From Paraburkholderia kururiensis (lineage in GTDB: Bacteria > Pseudomonadota > Gammaproteobacteria > Burkholderiales > Burkholderiaceae): DNA of 64,000 nt. Both the position numbers and the translations under genes were made by a program. This document shows, one piece after another, positions 16,900 through 26,418 of this stretch (within the stretch, counting starts at the first letter, position 1; every line of letters starts with the position of its first letter). The notes under the pieces are model-generated. The model was not told the origin of the DNA. It searched no databases and saw only the letters and a list, made by a program, of their open reading frames with translations. Where the stretch lies: NCBI RefSeq assembly GCF_034424375.1, contig NZ_CP139965.1, positions 1,550,001-1,614,000 on the forward strand. The letters run 5' to 3'.

Positions 16900-18924
16900 A
16901 TGTTCAACAAGATCCTGATAGCGAACCGCGGCGAGATTGCGTGCCGCGTCGCCGCCACGTGCAGGCGGCTCGGCATCGCCACCGTCGCCGTGTATTCGGA
17001 CGCCGATGCCGGCGCAAAACACGTGGCCGCCTGCGACGAGGCCGTGCACATCGGCGGCTCGGCCGCGGCCGAAAGCTATCTGCGCATCGAACGCATCATC
17101 GAGGCCGCGCGCGCCACCGGCGCCGAGGCGATCCATCCGGGCTACGGCTTTCTGTCCGAGAACGAGGACTTCGCGAGCGCCTGCGAGCAGGCCGGCATCG
17201 TGTTCATCGGGCCGCCGGTGGAAGCCATTGCCGCGATGGGGTCGAAGGCCGCGGCCAAGGCGCTCATGCAGGCGGCGGACGTGCCGCTCGTGCCGGGCTA
17301 CCACGGCGACGACCAGGACCCGGCGCTGCTGCAACGCGAGGCGGATCAGATCGGCTACCCCGTGCTGCTGAAGGCCAGCGCGGGCGGCGGCGGCAAGGGC
17401 ATGCGCGTAGTGGACCGGCACGAGGACTTCGCCGCGGCGCTCGCTTCGTGCAAGCGCGAGGCGGCCGCCAGTTTCGGCAACGACCGTGTGCTGATCGAAA
17501 AATATCTGACGCGGCCCCGTCACGTCGAAGTGCAGGTCTTCGCAGACCGCCACGGCCACACGGTCTATCTGTTCGACCGCGATTGTTCGGTGCAGCGGCG
17601 GCATCAAAAGGTGCTCGAGGAAGCGCCCGCGCCGGGGCTTGCCGCCGAGGTGCGTCGGGCGATGGGCGAGGCCGCGGTGGCCGCCGCGCGCGCGGTGGGC
17701 TACGTGGGCGCCGGCACGGTCGAGTTCATCATGACCGGCAGCGGCGCGTTCTATTTCATGGAAATGAACACGCGCCTTCAGGTGGAACACCCGGTCACGG
17801 AAATGGTGACGGGCCTCGACCTCGTGGAGTGGCAACTGCGCGTGGCGGCCGGCGAGCCGCTGCCGCTGCGCCAGGACGAACTGACGTGCACGGGCCACGC
17901 CATCGAGGCGCGCATCTACGCCGAGCATCCGGCGCGCGGTTTTCTGCCTTCGACGGGTACGCTCAAGCATTTGCGCATGCCGCAGGGCGCGGCGTTCACG
18001 CTGGGCACGGCGGGCGAGCGCGCGGCGGTGCGCATCGACAGCGGCATTCGCGAAGGCGACACCATCACGCCGTTCTACGACCCGATGATCGCGAAGCTGA
18101 TCGTCTACGGCGCCACGCGCGACGAGGCGTTGGCCCGCATGAAACGCGCGCTCGAAGCGTGCGAGGTGGTGGGGCCGCACACCAACGTCGAGTTCCTGCA
18201 ACGCCTCGTGACGAGCCATCCGTTCATGACGGGCGAGCTCGATACGGGCCTGATCGAACGCCATGCCGATTCGCTGTTCGGCGCGCACGACAAGCCGGTG
18301 CGCGAAGCACTGGCGTTGGCCTGTGCAGCGTTGCTCACGCGCGAAGGCGGCGCGCCGCAGGGCCGCTCGCCGTGGGATGCGCTTTCGCACTGGCGGCTCA
18401 ACGGCGCTTACACGCAAAAGCTCGCGTGGCGCGATCCCGAAGGGGAGGCCGCCTTCGACGTCGTCTTCTCACGCGACGGCGACACGCAAACGCTGCACTA
18501 CGGCGGCAAGACCGAGCCGTACCGCTGGTGGCGCGGCGAGGGCGCGCATGAGTACGGCGCGACCATTGGCGACGGCGGGAGCGAAGTGCGTACGACAGGC
18601 CGCGTTTTCGCCGACGGCGACGTGTTCCACGTCTTCTGCAACGGCGCGGCGCTGGCATTCGAGTGGCAGAACCTGCTCGCGCATGCCGCGGACGCGGAGC
18701 ACGGCGAAGGGCGCCTCACCGCGCCGATGCCGGGCAAGGTGATCGCGGTGCTCGTGGAGCCGGGCGCGATAGTCGAGAAGGGCGCGCCGCTCATCGTGAT
18801 GGAAGCGATGAAGATGGAGCACACCATCGGCGCGCCGGCCGCCGGCAAGGTGACCGAAGTGCTCTACGGCGTAGGCGATCAGGTGGCGGACGGCGCGCAG
18901 TTGCTGGTGATGGAAGCGCAGTAA
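16900..18924 (+). CDS. liuD: Methylcrotonyl-CoA carboxylase, biotin carboxylase/biotin carrier (alpha) subunit
   Basis: 674 residues. The biotin carboxylase domain (about 1-450) has KILIANRGEIACRV, the ATP-grasp loop ASAGGGGKGMR and FMEMNTRLQVEHPVTE. A linker follows, and a C-terminal biotinyl domain has EAMKMEH with biotinyl-lysine at about residue 638. It carboxylates biotin with ATP and bicarbonate for the beta subunit. The ATG at 16900 starts the conserved MFNKILIANRG; an in-frame start 90 bp upstream would add unrelated sequence. The gap to the previous gene is 138 bp, the widest within the operon. An HMG-CoA lyase gene does not follow in this window. Confidence 0.93.
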   Translation: MFNKILIANRGEIACRVAATCRRLGIATVAVYSDADAGAKHVAACDEAVHIGGSAAAESYLRIERIIEAARATGAEAIHPGYGFLSENEDFASACEQAGIVFIGPPVEAIAAMGSKAAAKALMQAADVPLVPGYHGDDQDPALLQREADQIGYPVLLKASAGGGGKGMRVVDRHEDFAAALASCKREAAASFGNDRVLIEKYLTRPRHVEVQVFADRHGHTVYLFDRDCSVQRRHQKVLEEAPAPGLAAEVRRAMGEAAVAAARAVGYVGAGTVEFIMTGSGAFYFMEMNTRLQVEHPVTEMVTGLDLVEWQLRVAAGEPLPLRQDELTCTGHAIEARIYAEHPARGFLPSTGTLKHLRMPQGAAFTLGTAGERAAVRIDSGIREGDTITPFYDPMIAKLIVYGATRDEALARMKRALEACEVVGPHTNVEFLQRLVTSHPFMTGELDTGLIERHADSLFGAHDKPVREALALACAALLTREGGAPQGRSPWDALSHWRLNGAYTQKLAWRDPEGEAAFDVVFSRDGDTQTLHYGGKTEPYRWWRGEGAHEYGATIGDGGSEVRTTGRVFADGDVFHVFCNGAALAFEWQNLLAHAADAEHGEGRLTAPMPGKVIAVLVEPGAIVEKGAPLIVMEAMKMEHTIGAPAAGKVTEVLYGVGDQVADGAQLLVMEAQ

Positions 18925-19222
18925 GGGCGCGGTGAGGCGCGGGGCGGCAGGGGCGTGCGCACAGCGGAGGCCGGCCGGGGCATGCGCCTTGGAAAATGGC
19001 GGCTTGCCGTTTCCTCGCGGCCTGGCCCTGCGTCCGCCGATGAAGGCCGTCGCGCGTCGTGGCGAAGCCGGCGGTGAAGGAGATGTGAAGCGGGCAGCGA
19101 AGTGGTCTGCAAAGCAAAACGCCGGTTTTGACGCATGGCGATGAAGGCCCGCAGCGCGACGAGGCGAGTGTCGAAGTCAGGTGCAATGCTGCGTATCAGG
19201 GAGCGCCCACCTGCGGCCGGCA
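18925..19222. other. Intergenic, liuD to the convergent binding protein
   Basis: 298 bp between convergent genes. I see no coding frame I would defend and no hairpin with a T-tract strong enough to call a terminator. Confidence 0.5.
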
Positions 19223-20014
19223 TTACGCGAGGTGTGGATAGCCGGCCCCTTCGGCCTCTTGCTCGAGCGTCACGATGCGGTCATAAGCGTGCGCGGGCGG
19301 CACCGAAAAACCCTTCAAATGCAGCGCCCGCGCGCGGTCCGGATCGGCTTGCAGCGCGATGTCCAGTGCACCGCGCAGGCTCTCGATCAATGCAGCCGGC
19401 ACCGTGCGCGCGGCCACGAGCGGGAGCCCCGGTGCGGGCGCGGTCCAGCCGATGCCGCGCACCGCGGCGGCCAGCGCCGGCAATCCGTCCTGCACGAAGG
19501 CGAAGGTCACGCAGTCGATTGCGGTCACGTCTGCGCGGCCTTCCGCCAGCGCCTGCAACGAAGCGAGGTGCGACCCCGTCTGGAGCACCGAGCCGAAGAA
19601 GCGACCGCCACGTGCGAGCGGGGCCACAGCGTGCCGGAACAGGTTCATGCCGCTGTTCGAATCGTCCTGATTGAACGCGGCGCGCGCGCCGCGACACGCT
19701 TCGAGCGACGGATAAGGCGCGTCGACGCGTACCACGAGCACGCTGCGGTAGGAGAGGCCGTCGCAGCCCGGCGCATCGAAGTGCGGCGTCGCGACCACTT
19801 GCACCGCGCCTGCAAGCGAATGCATGAGCGGATAGCCGCACGTCTGCGCGAGCAAGAGACGGTCGTCGCGCCAGAGTCCGTAGAGGTCGCTGCCGCGGTC
19901 TTCGATGCGCGCGCCGGGCGCCGCCACGCGCAGCGTATCGGCGAGCAGCGCGCGCCAGTGCGAGGCCAGCACGGGCGTGACGTTATACATCGGCAGCGAT
20001 GCAATCCAGTTCAT
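19223..20014 (-). CDS. Phosphate/phosphonate-type (PhnD-like) substrate-binding protein, orphan
   Basis: 263 residues resembling the PhnD/PF12974 class of type 2 periplasmic binding proteins: YRSVLVVRVDAPYPSLEACRGARAAFNQDDSNSGMNLFRH, GRFFGSVLQTGSHLASLQALAEGRADVTAIDCVTF. The Ser/Gly-rich anion loop (NSGMN, TGSH) is present. I see no convincing signal peptide after the ATG at 20014 (MNWIASLPMYNVT begins the domain directly), so it may be cytoplasmic or start elsewhere. No permease or ATPase is adjacent, so a role in phosphonate import is unproven. Confidence 0.7.
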   Translation of the reverse strand: MNWIASLPMYNVTPVLASHWRALLADTLRVAAPGARIEDRGSDLYGLWRDDRLLLAQTCGYPLMHSLAGAVQVVATPHFDAPGCDGLSYRSVLVVRVDAPYPSLEACRGARAAFNQDDSNSGMNLFRHAVAPLARGGRFFGSVLQTGSHLASLQALAEGRADVTAIDCVTFAFVQDGLPALAAAVRGIGWTAPAPGLPLVAARTVPAALIESLRGALDIALQADPDRARALHLKGFSVPPAHAYDRIVTLEQEAEGAGYPHLA

Positions 20015-20214
20015 GCGGGCGATTCTGGCACATCCACTGGCGAGGTGCGCCGGGGAGTCGTGATGGACGGGCGGCACCGGCTCGAGTTCGCGCGAAAGCG
20101 GAAGGTATTTCACCCGGCTCTTTGGCCCGGCGCAGGCAGGGGGTTTGCGCAAGGAAGACGGCAAAGCTGTCGCGAACCGGAAGGGACACGCATCCCCCAT
20201 AACTCCCCGCCGCC

Positions 20215-20232
20215 ATCCCCAATCAGGGGGAT
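20215..20232. promoter_or_regulatory. Inverted repeat ATCCCC-AATCAG-GGGGAT before the efflux operon
   Basis: An 18-bp dyad centred about 64 bp upstream of the MFS ATG. Its core CCCCAATCaGGGGG nearly equals the minus-strand core of 6088-6103 (CCCCAATCGGGG), and its right half GGGGGATA recurs in the dyad upstream of poxB. It is probably a regulator site for the efflux operon. Confidence 0.45.
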
Positions 20233-20287
20233 ACAGCGCACCACGGCGCGCAAGGTAGGCTTGCACGTCAAGCCACCGGGGAGTGCG

Positions 20288-21907
20288 ATGAGCGCCTACG
20301 TCTATGCCGATTCCGAGAAGCCAACGTCGGCGGGTTCTCCGTACACCCCACGGATGACATCGAGGCGTCGAATAGCCTATGCCCTGGTCGGCACGTTCAT
20401 CGGCTTGATGACGACCTTTCCCAACGCACTCACCAACGTCAACCTCGGGACCATCTCGGGCTCGCTCGGCCTGTATACGGCCGAAGCGAGCTGGCTTCCC
20501 GCGCTCTATTTCGGCATGAACGCGAGCGCGAACCTCACGTTGGTCAAGGCGCGCGCGCAATTCGGCATTCCACTGGTCACACAGGGATTGCTGGTCCTCT
20601 ACGCGCTCGTCGCTGCGCTGCAATTGCTGCTGCCCGGCTTTCCCATGGCGGTTGCAGCGCGCATCGCCAACGGCCTCGAAACGGGCGCGCTGACCAGTCT
20701 TTCCATCTACTACTTCCTCGTGATCATGTCGGCGAAGCACCGTCCGCTGGCGGTCATCGTCGGGATCAGCCTGACGCAGTTCGGTACGCCGCTGGCGCGT
20801 CTGATACCGGTGGAGCTATTGAGCGCGCGTGGCTGGCAGGGCATGCATTGCATCGAACTGGCCGTCCCGCTCGCGATACTGGCCGCGATTCTGCTCGCGC
20901 CCTTGCCGCCCAGCGACCGGGCACGCTCATTCGAGCCGATCGACTTCGTCAGCATCGCGCTGCTGGTGCCCGGCGTCGTGCTCGGCTGCGAAGTGCTGGG
21001 CCTCGGACGCTCGGTCTGGTGGCACGACACGCCCTGGTTGGGCCGCATGCTGGCCGCCTGCGTGTTGCTGCTCGCCATCGGCATCGGTATCGAGGCCAAC
21101 CGCAAGCGGCCCCTGCTCGAACTGAAGTGGCTGTCCACGATCAATATCGCCCGCTTCGTCGGCATCGCGCTGCTGATGCGACTCGCTCTCGCGGAGCAGA
21201 CCTTCGGTTCGGTCGGATTGCTGTCGGCCGCCGGCCTCGACAACGACCAGCTGCACATGCTGTTCGTCCTGGTGGCGATGGCGATGGTGGCCGGCATGGT
21301 CGTGAGCGCGCTGACCTTGAGCGAAGCCCGGCTGCCTTATCACGTCATGCTGGCGGCACTCTGCATTGCCGCAAGTGCGTGGCTCGACAGCCATGCCAAC
21401 AACCTGACGAGACCGGAACAGCTCTACCTCAGCCAGGCGTTGATCGGCTTCGGCACCACGCTCTTCATCGGCCCGGCCATGTTGTACGGATTCATCCAGA
21501 TGCTGCGCACAGGTCGCGATCACTACATCACGCTGGTCGTCGTCTTCAGCATCACGCAGAACGTCGGCGCGCTCGCCGGCTCGGCCATGATGGGCAGCTA
21601 CCAGATTGAACGTGCTCACGTGCATAGCGACGACCTGGCGGCTCAAGCGGCGATCGGCGATCCCGCCGTGAGCAGCCGTCTTTCGGCGGGCGCCGCCGCC
21701 GTAGCTCCCGTGATGAGCGACCCGACGATGCGCGCTGCCGAAGGCGGCGCGCTGCTGAACCAGTCGATATCCGGCGAGTCGTCCGTGCTCGCCTACGACG
21801 ACGTGTTCCGTCTGCTGGCGTGGCTTGCTGCCGGCACGGCGGGCGCGGTCGCGCTTTCGCTGTTCTTCAATCACCTACGCCAATCCGCCCGACAGGTGCA
21901 GCCATGA
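20288..21907 (+). CDS. MFS drug efflux permease (EmrB/DHA2-like)
   Basis: 539 residues with about 14 hydrophobic segments, the DHA2 topology of EmrB-type exporters. The ATG at 20288 (MSAYVYADSEKPTS) is chosen because the much longer open frame upstream encodes only low-quality sequence overlapping the antisense binding-protein gene. Segments such as FIGLMTTFPNALTNVNLGTISGSLGLY and LARLIPVELLSARGWQGMH are typical. A long loop of about 60 residues precedes the last helix. Its stop overlaps the HlyD-type gene by ATGA, so the three genes form one translationally coupled tripartite efflux operon. Confidence 0.88.
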   Translation: MSAYVYADSEKPTSAGSPYTPRMTSRRRIAYALVGTFIGLMTTFPNALTNVNLGTISGSLGLYTAEASWLPALYFGMNASANLTLVKARAQFGIPLVTQGLLVLYALVAALQLLLPGFPMAVAARIANGLETGALTSLSIYYFLVIMSAKHRPLAVIVGISLTQFGTPLARLIPVELLSARGWQGMHCIELAVPLAILAAILLAPLPPSDRARSFEPIDFVSIALLVPGVVLGCEVLGLGRSVWWHDTPWLGRMLAACVLLLAIGIGIEANRKRPLLELKWLSTINIARFVGIALLMRLALAEQTFGSVGLLSAAGLDNDQLHMLFVLVAMAMVAGMVVSALTLSEARLPYHVMLAALCIAASAWLDSHANNLTRPEQLYLSQALIGFGTTLFIGPAMLYGFIQMLRTGRDHYITLVVVFSITQNVGALAGSAMMGSYQIERAHVHSDDLAAQAAIGDPAVSSRLSAGAAAVAPVMSDPTMRAAEGGALLNQSISGESSVLAYDDVFRLLAWLAAGTAGAVALSLFFNHLRQSARQVQP

Positions 21908-23010
21908 CATCTCCGCCAACGACGCCCGCCACATGGGCGCCGCCCCATCGGCGCTTCTGGGTAACGGCCTTCGTCGCGGTCATCGCGCTGACCGTCCTGC
22001 TCGCCATCGCTTACGCGTGGGGCTGGTTTTCACTGCACAGCGAAACGACGGAAGACGCCTATGTGCGCGGGCGCACCACAGTTATCGCACCGCAGGTCAG
22101 TGGCTATGTCGCCAAGGTAACGGTGCACGACTACGAGCGCGTGCAGGCAGGCGAGGTACTGGTTCGCATCGACGACAGCAGCTATCGCGCTCGGGTCGAA
22201 CAAGCCCTGGCCGCCCTGCAGGCAGCGGAAGACAATCTCGCCAACAACGCGCAGGCGCATGCTTCGAGCGAAGCCGCCTTGAAGAGCCAGGACGCGGGCA
22301 TACTCAACGCCCAGGCCCAACTGGCCAAGGCAAAGGCCGACATGGCTCGCATATCGAAACTGGTCGCCGACGGCTCCGTGTCTTTGCGCGAGCGCGACCA
22401 GGCCGTGGCCGCGCTCGCACTGGGCGAGGCGCAATTGCGGCAGACACAGGCCGCGCGAGAACAGGCGCGGCAAGCCATTCTGACGGTCGAAACGGCGCGC
22501 CTCAGCCTGCAGGCCGCCATCGCCGAGGCCAGGGCACAACTGGATGCCGCCCAGATCGATCTGGGCCACACCGTGATCCGGGCACCGGAGAGCGGACAGT
22601 TGGGCGAAATCGCTGTGCGGCTGGGCCAGTACGTGACGAACGGCACGCAACTCATGGCGGTGGTGCCCGACGAACGCTGGATCATCGCCAACTACAAGGA
22701 AGCGCAAACCGCGCACATGAGCGTCGGCCAGCCGGTGAGCTTCACGGTCGACGCGCTCGACGGCGCGCGGTTGCAGGGACATGTGGAACAGATCTCGCCA
22801 GCGGCGGCCAACGAGTTTTCCGTGCTCAAGCCGGACAATGCGACCGGCAACTTCGTCAAGGTGCCGCAACGCATCGGCGTGCGCATTACCGTCGATCCGC
22901 ACCAGGATCTCGCAGCGCGTCTGCGCCCCGGGATGTCGGTCGTCACGGAGGTCGACACGCATGCCGCGGCTCGGCGCGACCACTCCACCGACACGCAGCG
23001 CCGCTCATGA
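21904..23010 (+). CDS. HlyD/EmrA-family membrane fusion protein
   Basis: 368 residues: cytoplasmic tail, one transmembrane helix (about 18-40, WVTAFVAVIALTVLLAIAYAWGW), a barrel-sandwich hybrid segment (VIAPQVSGYVAKVTVHDYERVQAGEVLVRID) and a long coiled-coil hairpin (about 80-210), then a beta-barrel. It bridges the MFS pump to the outer-membrane factor. Translation is coupled to both neighbours by ATGA overlaps at 21904 and 23007. Confidence 0.9.
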   Translation: MTSPPTTPATWAPPHRRFWVTAFVAVIALTVLLAIAYAWGWFSLHSETTEDAYVRGRTTVIAPQVSGYVAKVTVHDYERVQAGEVLVRIDDSSYRARVEQALAALQAAEDNLANNAQAHASSEAALKSQDAGILNAQAQLAKAKADMARISKLVADGSVSLRERDQAVAALALGEAQLRQTQAAREQARQAILTVETARLSLQAAIAEARAQLDAAQIDLGHTVIRAPESGQLGEIAVRLGQYVTNGTQLMAVVPDERWIIANYKEAQTAHMSVGQPVSFTVDALDGARLQGHVEQISPAAANEFSVLKPDNATGNFVKVPQRIGVRITVDPHQDLAARLRPGMSVVTEVDTHAAARRDHSTDTQRRS

Positions 23011-24410
23011 TACGTCGCCGTTTTATCGTCTTGATCGGTGCCGCACTGGCCGGTTGCGCGGGTCCGCGCAGGCCGGCGCCGGCCGGATCGGGCGTTCAGG
23101 CGCCGCAGGCCTGGCGCACGCCGACCAACGCCGGCACGAGCACACTGCGGCTCGACTGGTGGAAGTCGTTCGGCGATGCCACGTTGAACGCTCTGGTCGA
23201 TGAAGCGATGTCGCACAACGACGATATTGCGCTGGCCGCGGTCAATGTCGAAGAGGCGCGAGCCCAGCTTGCCTATGCGCAGGCGCAACGTATGCCGAAC
23301 GTGCAGTTCGGCGCCGATGGCGGTCGCGAACGCAACGTCAATCCGGGATTCGGCGTCCCCGAGGAACAGGCCGCCGGCGAGGCGCTGATCCAGGCCAGCT
23401 ATGACCTCGATCTGTTCGGCAGACTGAAGGCCAGCAGCGCGGCTGCACGCGCCTCGCTCCTCGCCACCGAGGACGCGCGGCAGACCGTGCGGCTGGGGGT
23501 GGCCGCCACCGTCGCGACCAGCTACTTCACGTTGCTCTCGCTCGACGCCCAACTGGCGATCGTGCGGCAGACCCTTCAGGTGCGACGCGACGAACTCCAT
23601 ATCGAGCAGCATCGCTTCGATGCCGGTTATTCAACGGCACTCGACCTGACCCGTGCGCAAGCGGAGGTGGAATCCACCGTGCAACGGCTGCCCGGCCTCG
23701 AGCTTGGCATGGCTCGCGCGGAAGACAGCTTGAGCCTGTTGCTGGGTCGCGTACCCGGCGCGGTCGCGCGCCCGCGCCGCTTCGAGCAACTGACGCTGCC
23801 GGAGATTCCGGTCGCGTTGCCGTCCGTCGTGTTGCGCAGCCGCCCCGACATTGCAGCGGCCGAAGCGCGCCTTGCCGCAACCGACCACACACTCGATGCC
23901 GCGCGCGCCGCCTTTCTGCCGGATATCCGGTTGTCTGCAATGGGCGGCTTTGTCGGGTCTACGCTGGTCGATGCGAGCCCTGTCAGCGTCTGGTCGATTG
24001 GCGGCAGCATTCTCGCGCCGCTGCTCGACGCGGGCCGGCTGCGATCGCAGGAAGACGTCGCCACCGCGCGTCGCGACGAAGCCGCTTTCGCCTATCGCAA
24101 GACGGTCATGCAGGCGTTTCGCGAGGTGGAGGACAACCTGGCCGCCACGGCGAAATATCGGGAACAGTACGAATCGCTATCCCGCACGCGCGACATCCTG
24201 CAACGTGCTTTCTCGCTTGCCAGCAGCCGATACCGCGAAGGCTATGCCACTTACCTCGACCAGCTGGACGCGCAGCGCAATCTGCTTTCCGCCGAACTGT
24301 CGCTGGTGCAGTCGCGCCAGGATCGTTTCGATGCTGCGGTCAGCCTGATACAGGCGCTGGGCGGCGGCTGGGCGCCCGACACGCAACGTCAGGCGGCGCG
24401 AGACGGATGA
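23007..24410 (+). CDS. NodT-family outer-membrane factor lipoprotein
   Basis: 467 residues of the RND/MFS outer-membrane efflux family (TolC/OprM fold). A lipobox LAGC near residue 16 indicates lipidation and outer-membrane anchoring. Two repeated OEP domains are visible, with conserved ASYDLDLFGRLKASSAAARASL, LRSRPDIAAAEARLAATDHTLDAARAAFLPDIRL and YREGYATYLDQLDAQRNLLSAE. Last gene of the efflux operon and followed by a strong terminator. Confidence 0.9.
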   Translation: MIRRRFIVLIGAALAGCAGPRRPAPAGSGVQAPQAWRTPTNAGTSTLRLDWWKSFGDATLNALVDEAMSHNDDIALAAVNVEEARAQLAYAQAQRMPNVQFGADGGRERNVNPGFGVPEEQAAGEALIQASYDLDLFGRLKASSAAARASLLATEDARQTVRLGVAATVATSYFTLLSLDAQLAIVRQTLQVRRDELHIEQHRFDAGYSTALDLTRAQAEVESTVQRLPGLELGMARAEDSLSLLLGRVPGAVARPRRFEQLTLPEIPVALPSVVLRSRPDIAAAEARLAATDHTLDAARAAFLPDIRLSAMGGFVGSTLVDASPVSVWSIGGSILAPLLDAGRLRSQEDVATARRDEAAFAYRKTVMQAFREVEDNLAATAKYREQYESLSRTRDILQRAFSLASSRYREGYATYLDQLDAQRNLLSAELSLVQSRQDRFDAAVSLIQALGGGWAPDTQRQAARDG

Positions 24411-24448
24411 TTCACTTCACGAGCGGCGAGCGCATCTCCTGAAACGCG

Positions 24449-24484
24449 GCGGGGCTTCCTGATGTGAGGAAGCCCCGCTGTTTT
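24449..24484 (+). terminator. Rho-independent terminator of the efflux operon
   Basis: A perfect 12-bp stem, GCGGGGCTTCCT (24449-24460) and AGGAAGCCCCGC (24467-24478), with a 6-nt loop, followed by TGTTTT. It lies 38 bp after the outer-membrane factor stop codon and before the convergent poxB gene. Confidence 0.9.
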
Positions 24485-24551
24485 ACCGACCACACGTTGC
24501 ACGTTGCACGGCAAACCCGGGACCGAACGTCAGTCCCAGGCTGCCCGTTCG

Positions 24552-26264
24552 TCAAATGAAGTTTTCGGTCATCATCTCCCACACTTCGCCGCCCTTGCCG
24601 TGCAGGACCGCCTTGGCCGTATACAACGCCATGCCGATTGCAGGTTCCAGGGCGACGAAAGGCGGCATCACCAGTTCCATCGCGTTGACCTTGACGTCGA
24701 GCAGCGCCGGACCGGGCTGTGCCAGCCAGTCGACCACCGCGGCCTCGATGTCTTCCGCCTTGTCCACACGCCGGCCCCACAGTCCCACGGCTTTCGCCAC
24801 GTCGCCGAAATCCGGATTCTGCAAATGCGTGAAGGTGTTGAGCATGCCTTCGGCCTTCTGCTCGATTTCCACGAAGCCGAGTTTTCCGTTGTTGAAGACC
24901 ACCACCTTGATCGGCAACTGCTGCTGAACGATCGTCAACAGGTCGCCGAGCAGCATGCTGAAACCGCCGTCGCCGCACAAGGCGATGACCTGCCGCCCGG
25001 GTTGGCACTTTTGCAGCCCGATGGCAGAAGCCATGCCGCTCGCCATGGTTCCGTGCAAGAGGCTGGCAAAGAAGCGGCGCTTGCCGTTTGCACGCATATG
25101 ACGCAAGGCCCACACGACGGGCGTGCCGTCATCGCAGGCGAAGAGTGTGTCCTCGGCGGCATACGTGTCGATCAGTTCGGTGACGTGGATACCGGACAAG
25201 CCGCTGTGATATCCCGGTCGGGCATGTTCGCGGGCGGCCCGCTCGCCGTCCAGGTAACGCATCACGAGTGTGTCGCGAAACTCGGTGCTCTCGTGCTGTA
25301 CCAGGCGCGGCAGCAATGCGGCCAGCGTATCCTTGATGTCGCCCACCACGCCGACCTCTACCGGATGCCGACGGCCGATATGATCGGAGTCGATATCGAT
25401 CTGCACGATCCTGGCCTTCGACGGGTAGAACTGGCTCCACGCGAAATCCGCACCGAGCAGCAGCAACGTGTCGCATTGCAGGACCGCCTTGTAGCCCGCT
25501 TCGTTGCCGATCAGTCCGGTCATCCCGATGTCGTACGGGTTGTCGGGCTGCAGTGCATCCTTGGCACGCGAGGTGCGGGCAATCGGCGCGTTCAGGCGCG
25601 ATGCGGTCGCCATGATTTCCGCGTGCGCGCCCATGCAGCCCGAGCCGCCGTAGATCGTGATGTTGCCGCCCGTGTTGAGGATGGCCGCAATGCGGTCAAG
25701 CTCTTCATCATTGGGCCGGATGACCGGCTTGCTCACATGCACGCTAAACGGCAATTCGTCGACCGCATCTTCGCGCGAGACGTCGGCCGGGACGATCAGC
25801 ACCGCCACGCCGCGTTTGGTCAACGCGGCCTGACACGCGGCGACGGTCTTGCGCCGCGCCTGATCGGACGAATAAATCATGTCGCAATAGACGCTGCACT
25901 CGCCATAGACTTTCTTGAAATCGACCTCCTGCACCGACTGGAAGCCGAGATCCTTGCGAATCAACTGGCTGGCAATGAGGATCACCGGCGCCCGGTTGCG
26001 ATGGCCGTCGTACAAGCCGTTGATGAAGTGCAAACTGCCAGGACCGCAGCTCCCCGCACACGCGACCAACCCGCCCGTAAGCTGGGCCTCGGCGGATGCG
26101 GCAAACGCGCCCGCTTCTTCATGGCGCATGGTGATCCATTCGATATGGCTTTCGGTAATCGACTCCGCAATCCGGTTCAGCGTATCGCCGACGATGCCGT
26201 AGCAGCGCTCGACGCCGGCAGACTCCAGGACTTCGACAATGACATCCGCTACCTTCTTGCTCAT
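24552..26264 (-). CDS. poxB: Pyruvate oxidase (quinone-dependent, PoxB-like), ThDP enzyme
   Basis: 570 residues, close to the length of E. coli PoxB. It is a ThDP/FAD flavoenzyme that decarboxylates pyruvate to acetate and CO2 and passes electrons to quinone at the membrane. Seen: YGIVGDTLN, MRHEEAGAFAASAEA with the cofactor-activating Glu at about residue 50, CAGSCGPGSLHFINGLYD, and the ThDP motif GDGGFSMLLGDLLT ... VVVFNN. The ATG at 26264 has GGAGG 8 bp upstream. A different ThDP decarboxylase activity cannot be excluded. It is downstream of, and in the same direction as, a two-component system, with 189 bp between. Confidence 0.82.
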   Translation of the reverse strand: MSKKVADVIVEVLESAGVERCYGIVGDTLNRIAESITESHIEWITMRHEEAGAFAASAEAQLTGGLVACAGSCGPGSLHFINGLYDGHRNRAPVILIASQLIRKDLGFQSVQEVDFKKVYGECSVYCDMIYSSDQARRKTVAACQAALTKRGVAVLIVPADVSREDAVDELPFSVHVSKPVIRPNDEELDRIAAILNTGGNITIYGGSGCMGAHAEIMATASRLNAPIARTSRAKDALQPDNPYDIGMTGLIGNEAGYKAVLQCDTLLLLGADFAWSQFYPSKARIVQIDIDSDHIGRRHPVEVGVVGDIKDTLAALLPRLVQHESTEFRDTLVMRYLDGERAAREHARPGYHSGLSGIHVTELIDTYAAEDTLFACDDGTPVVWALRHMRANGKRRFFASLLHGTMASGMASAIGLQKCQPGRQVIALCGDGGFSMLLGDLLTIVQQQLPIKVVVFNNGKLGFVEIEQKAEGMLNTFTHLQNPDFGDVAKAVGLWGRRVDKAEDIEAAVVDWLAQPGPALLDVKVNAMELVMPPFVALEPAIGMALYTAKAVLHGKGGEVWEMMTENFI

Positions 26265-26418
26265 GTTCAGCCTCCGGTTTGTCGGCCTCCGTCCGCTTGA
26301 TTCATCAAAAAAGCGGAAGGTCCGGTTCTGCCCGATCTGGAAAGATGGGTTCCCGTCTTCACAGGAACGTGTGCGCACTGCTCGAACGACTATCGCACGC
26401 AGACCCAGGCGGCCCTAT

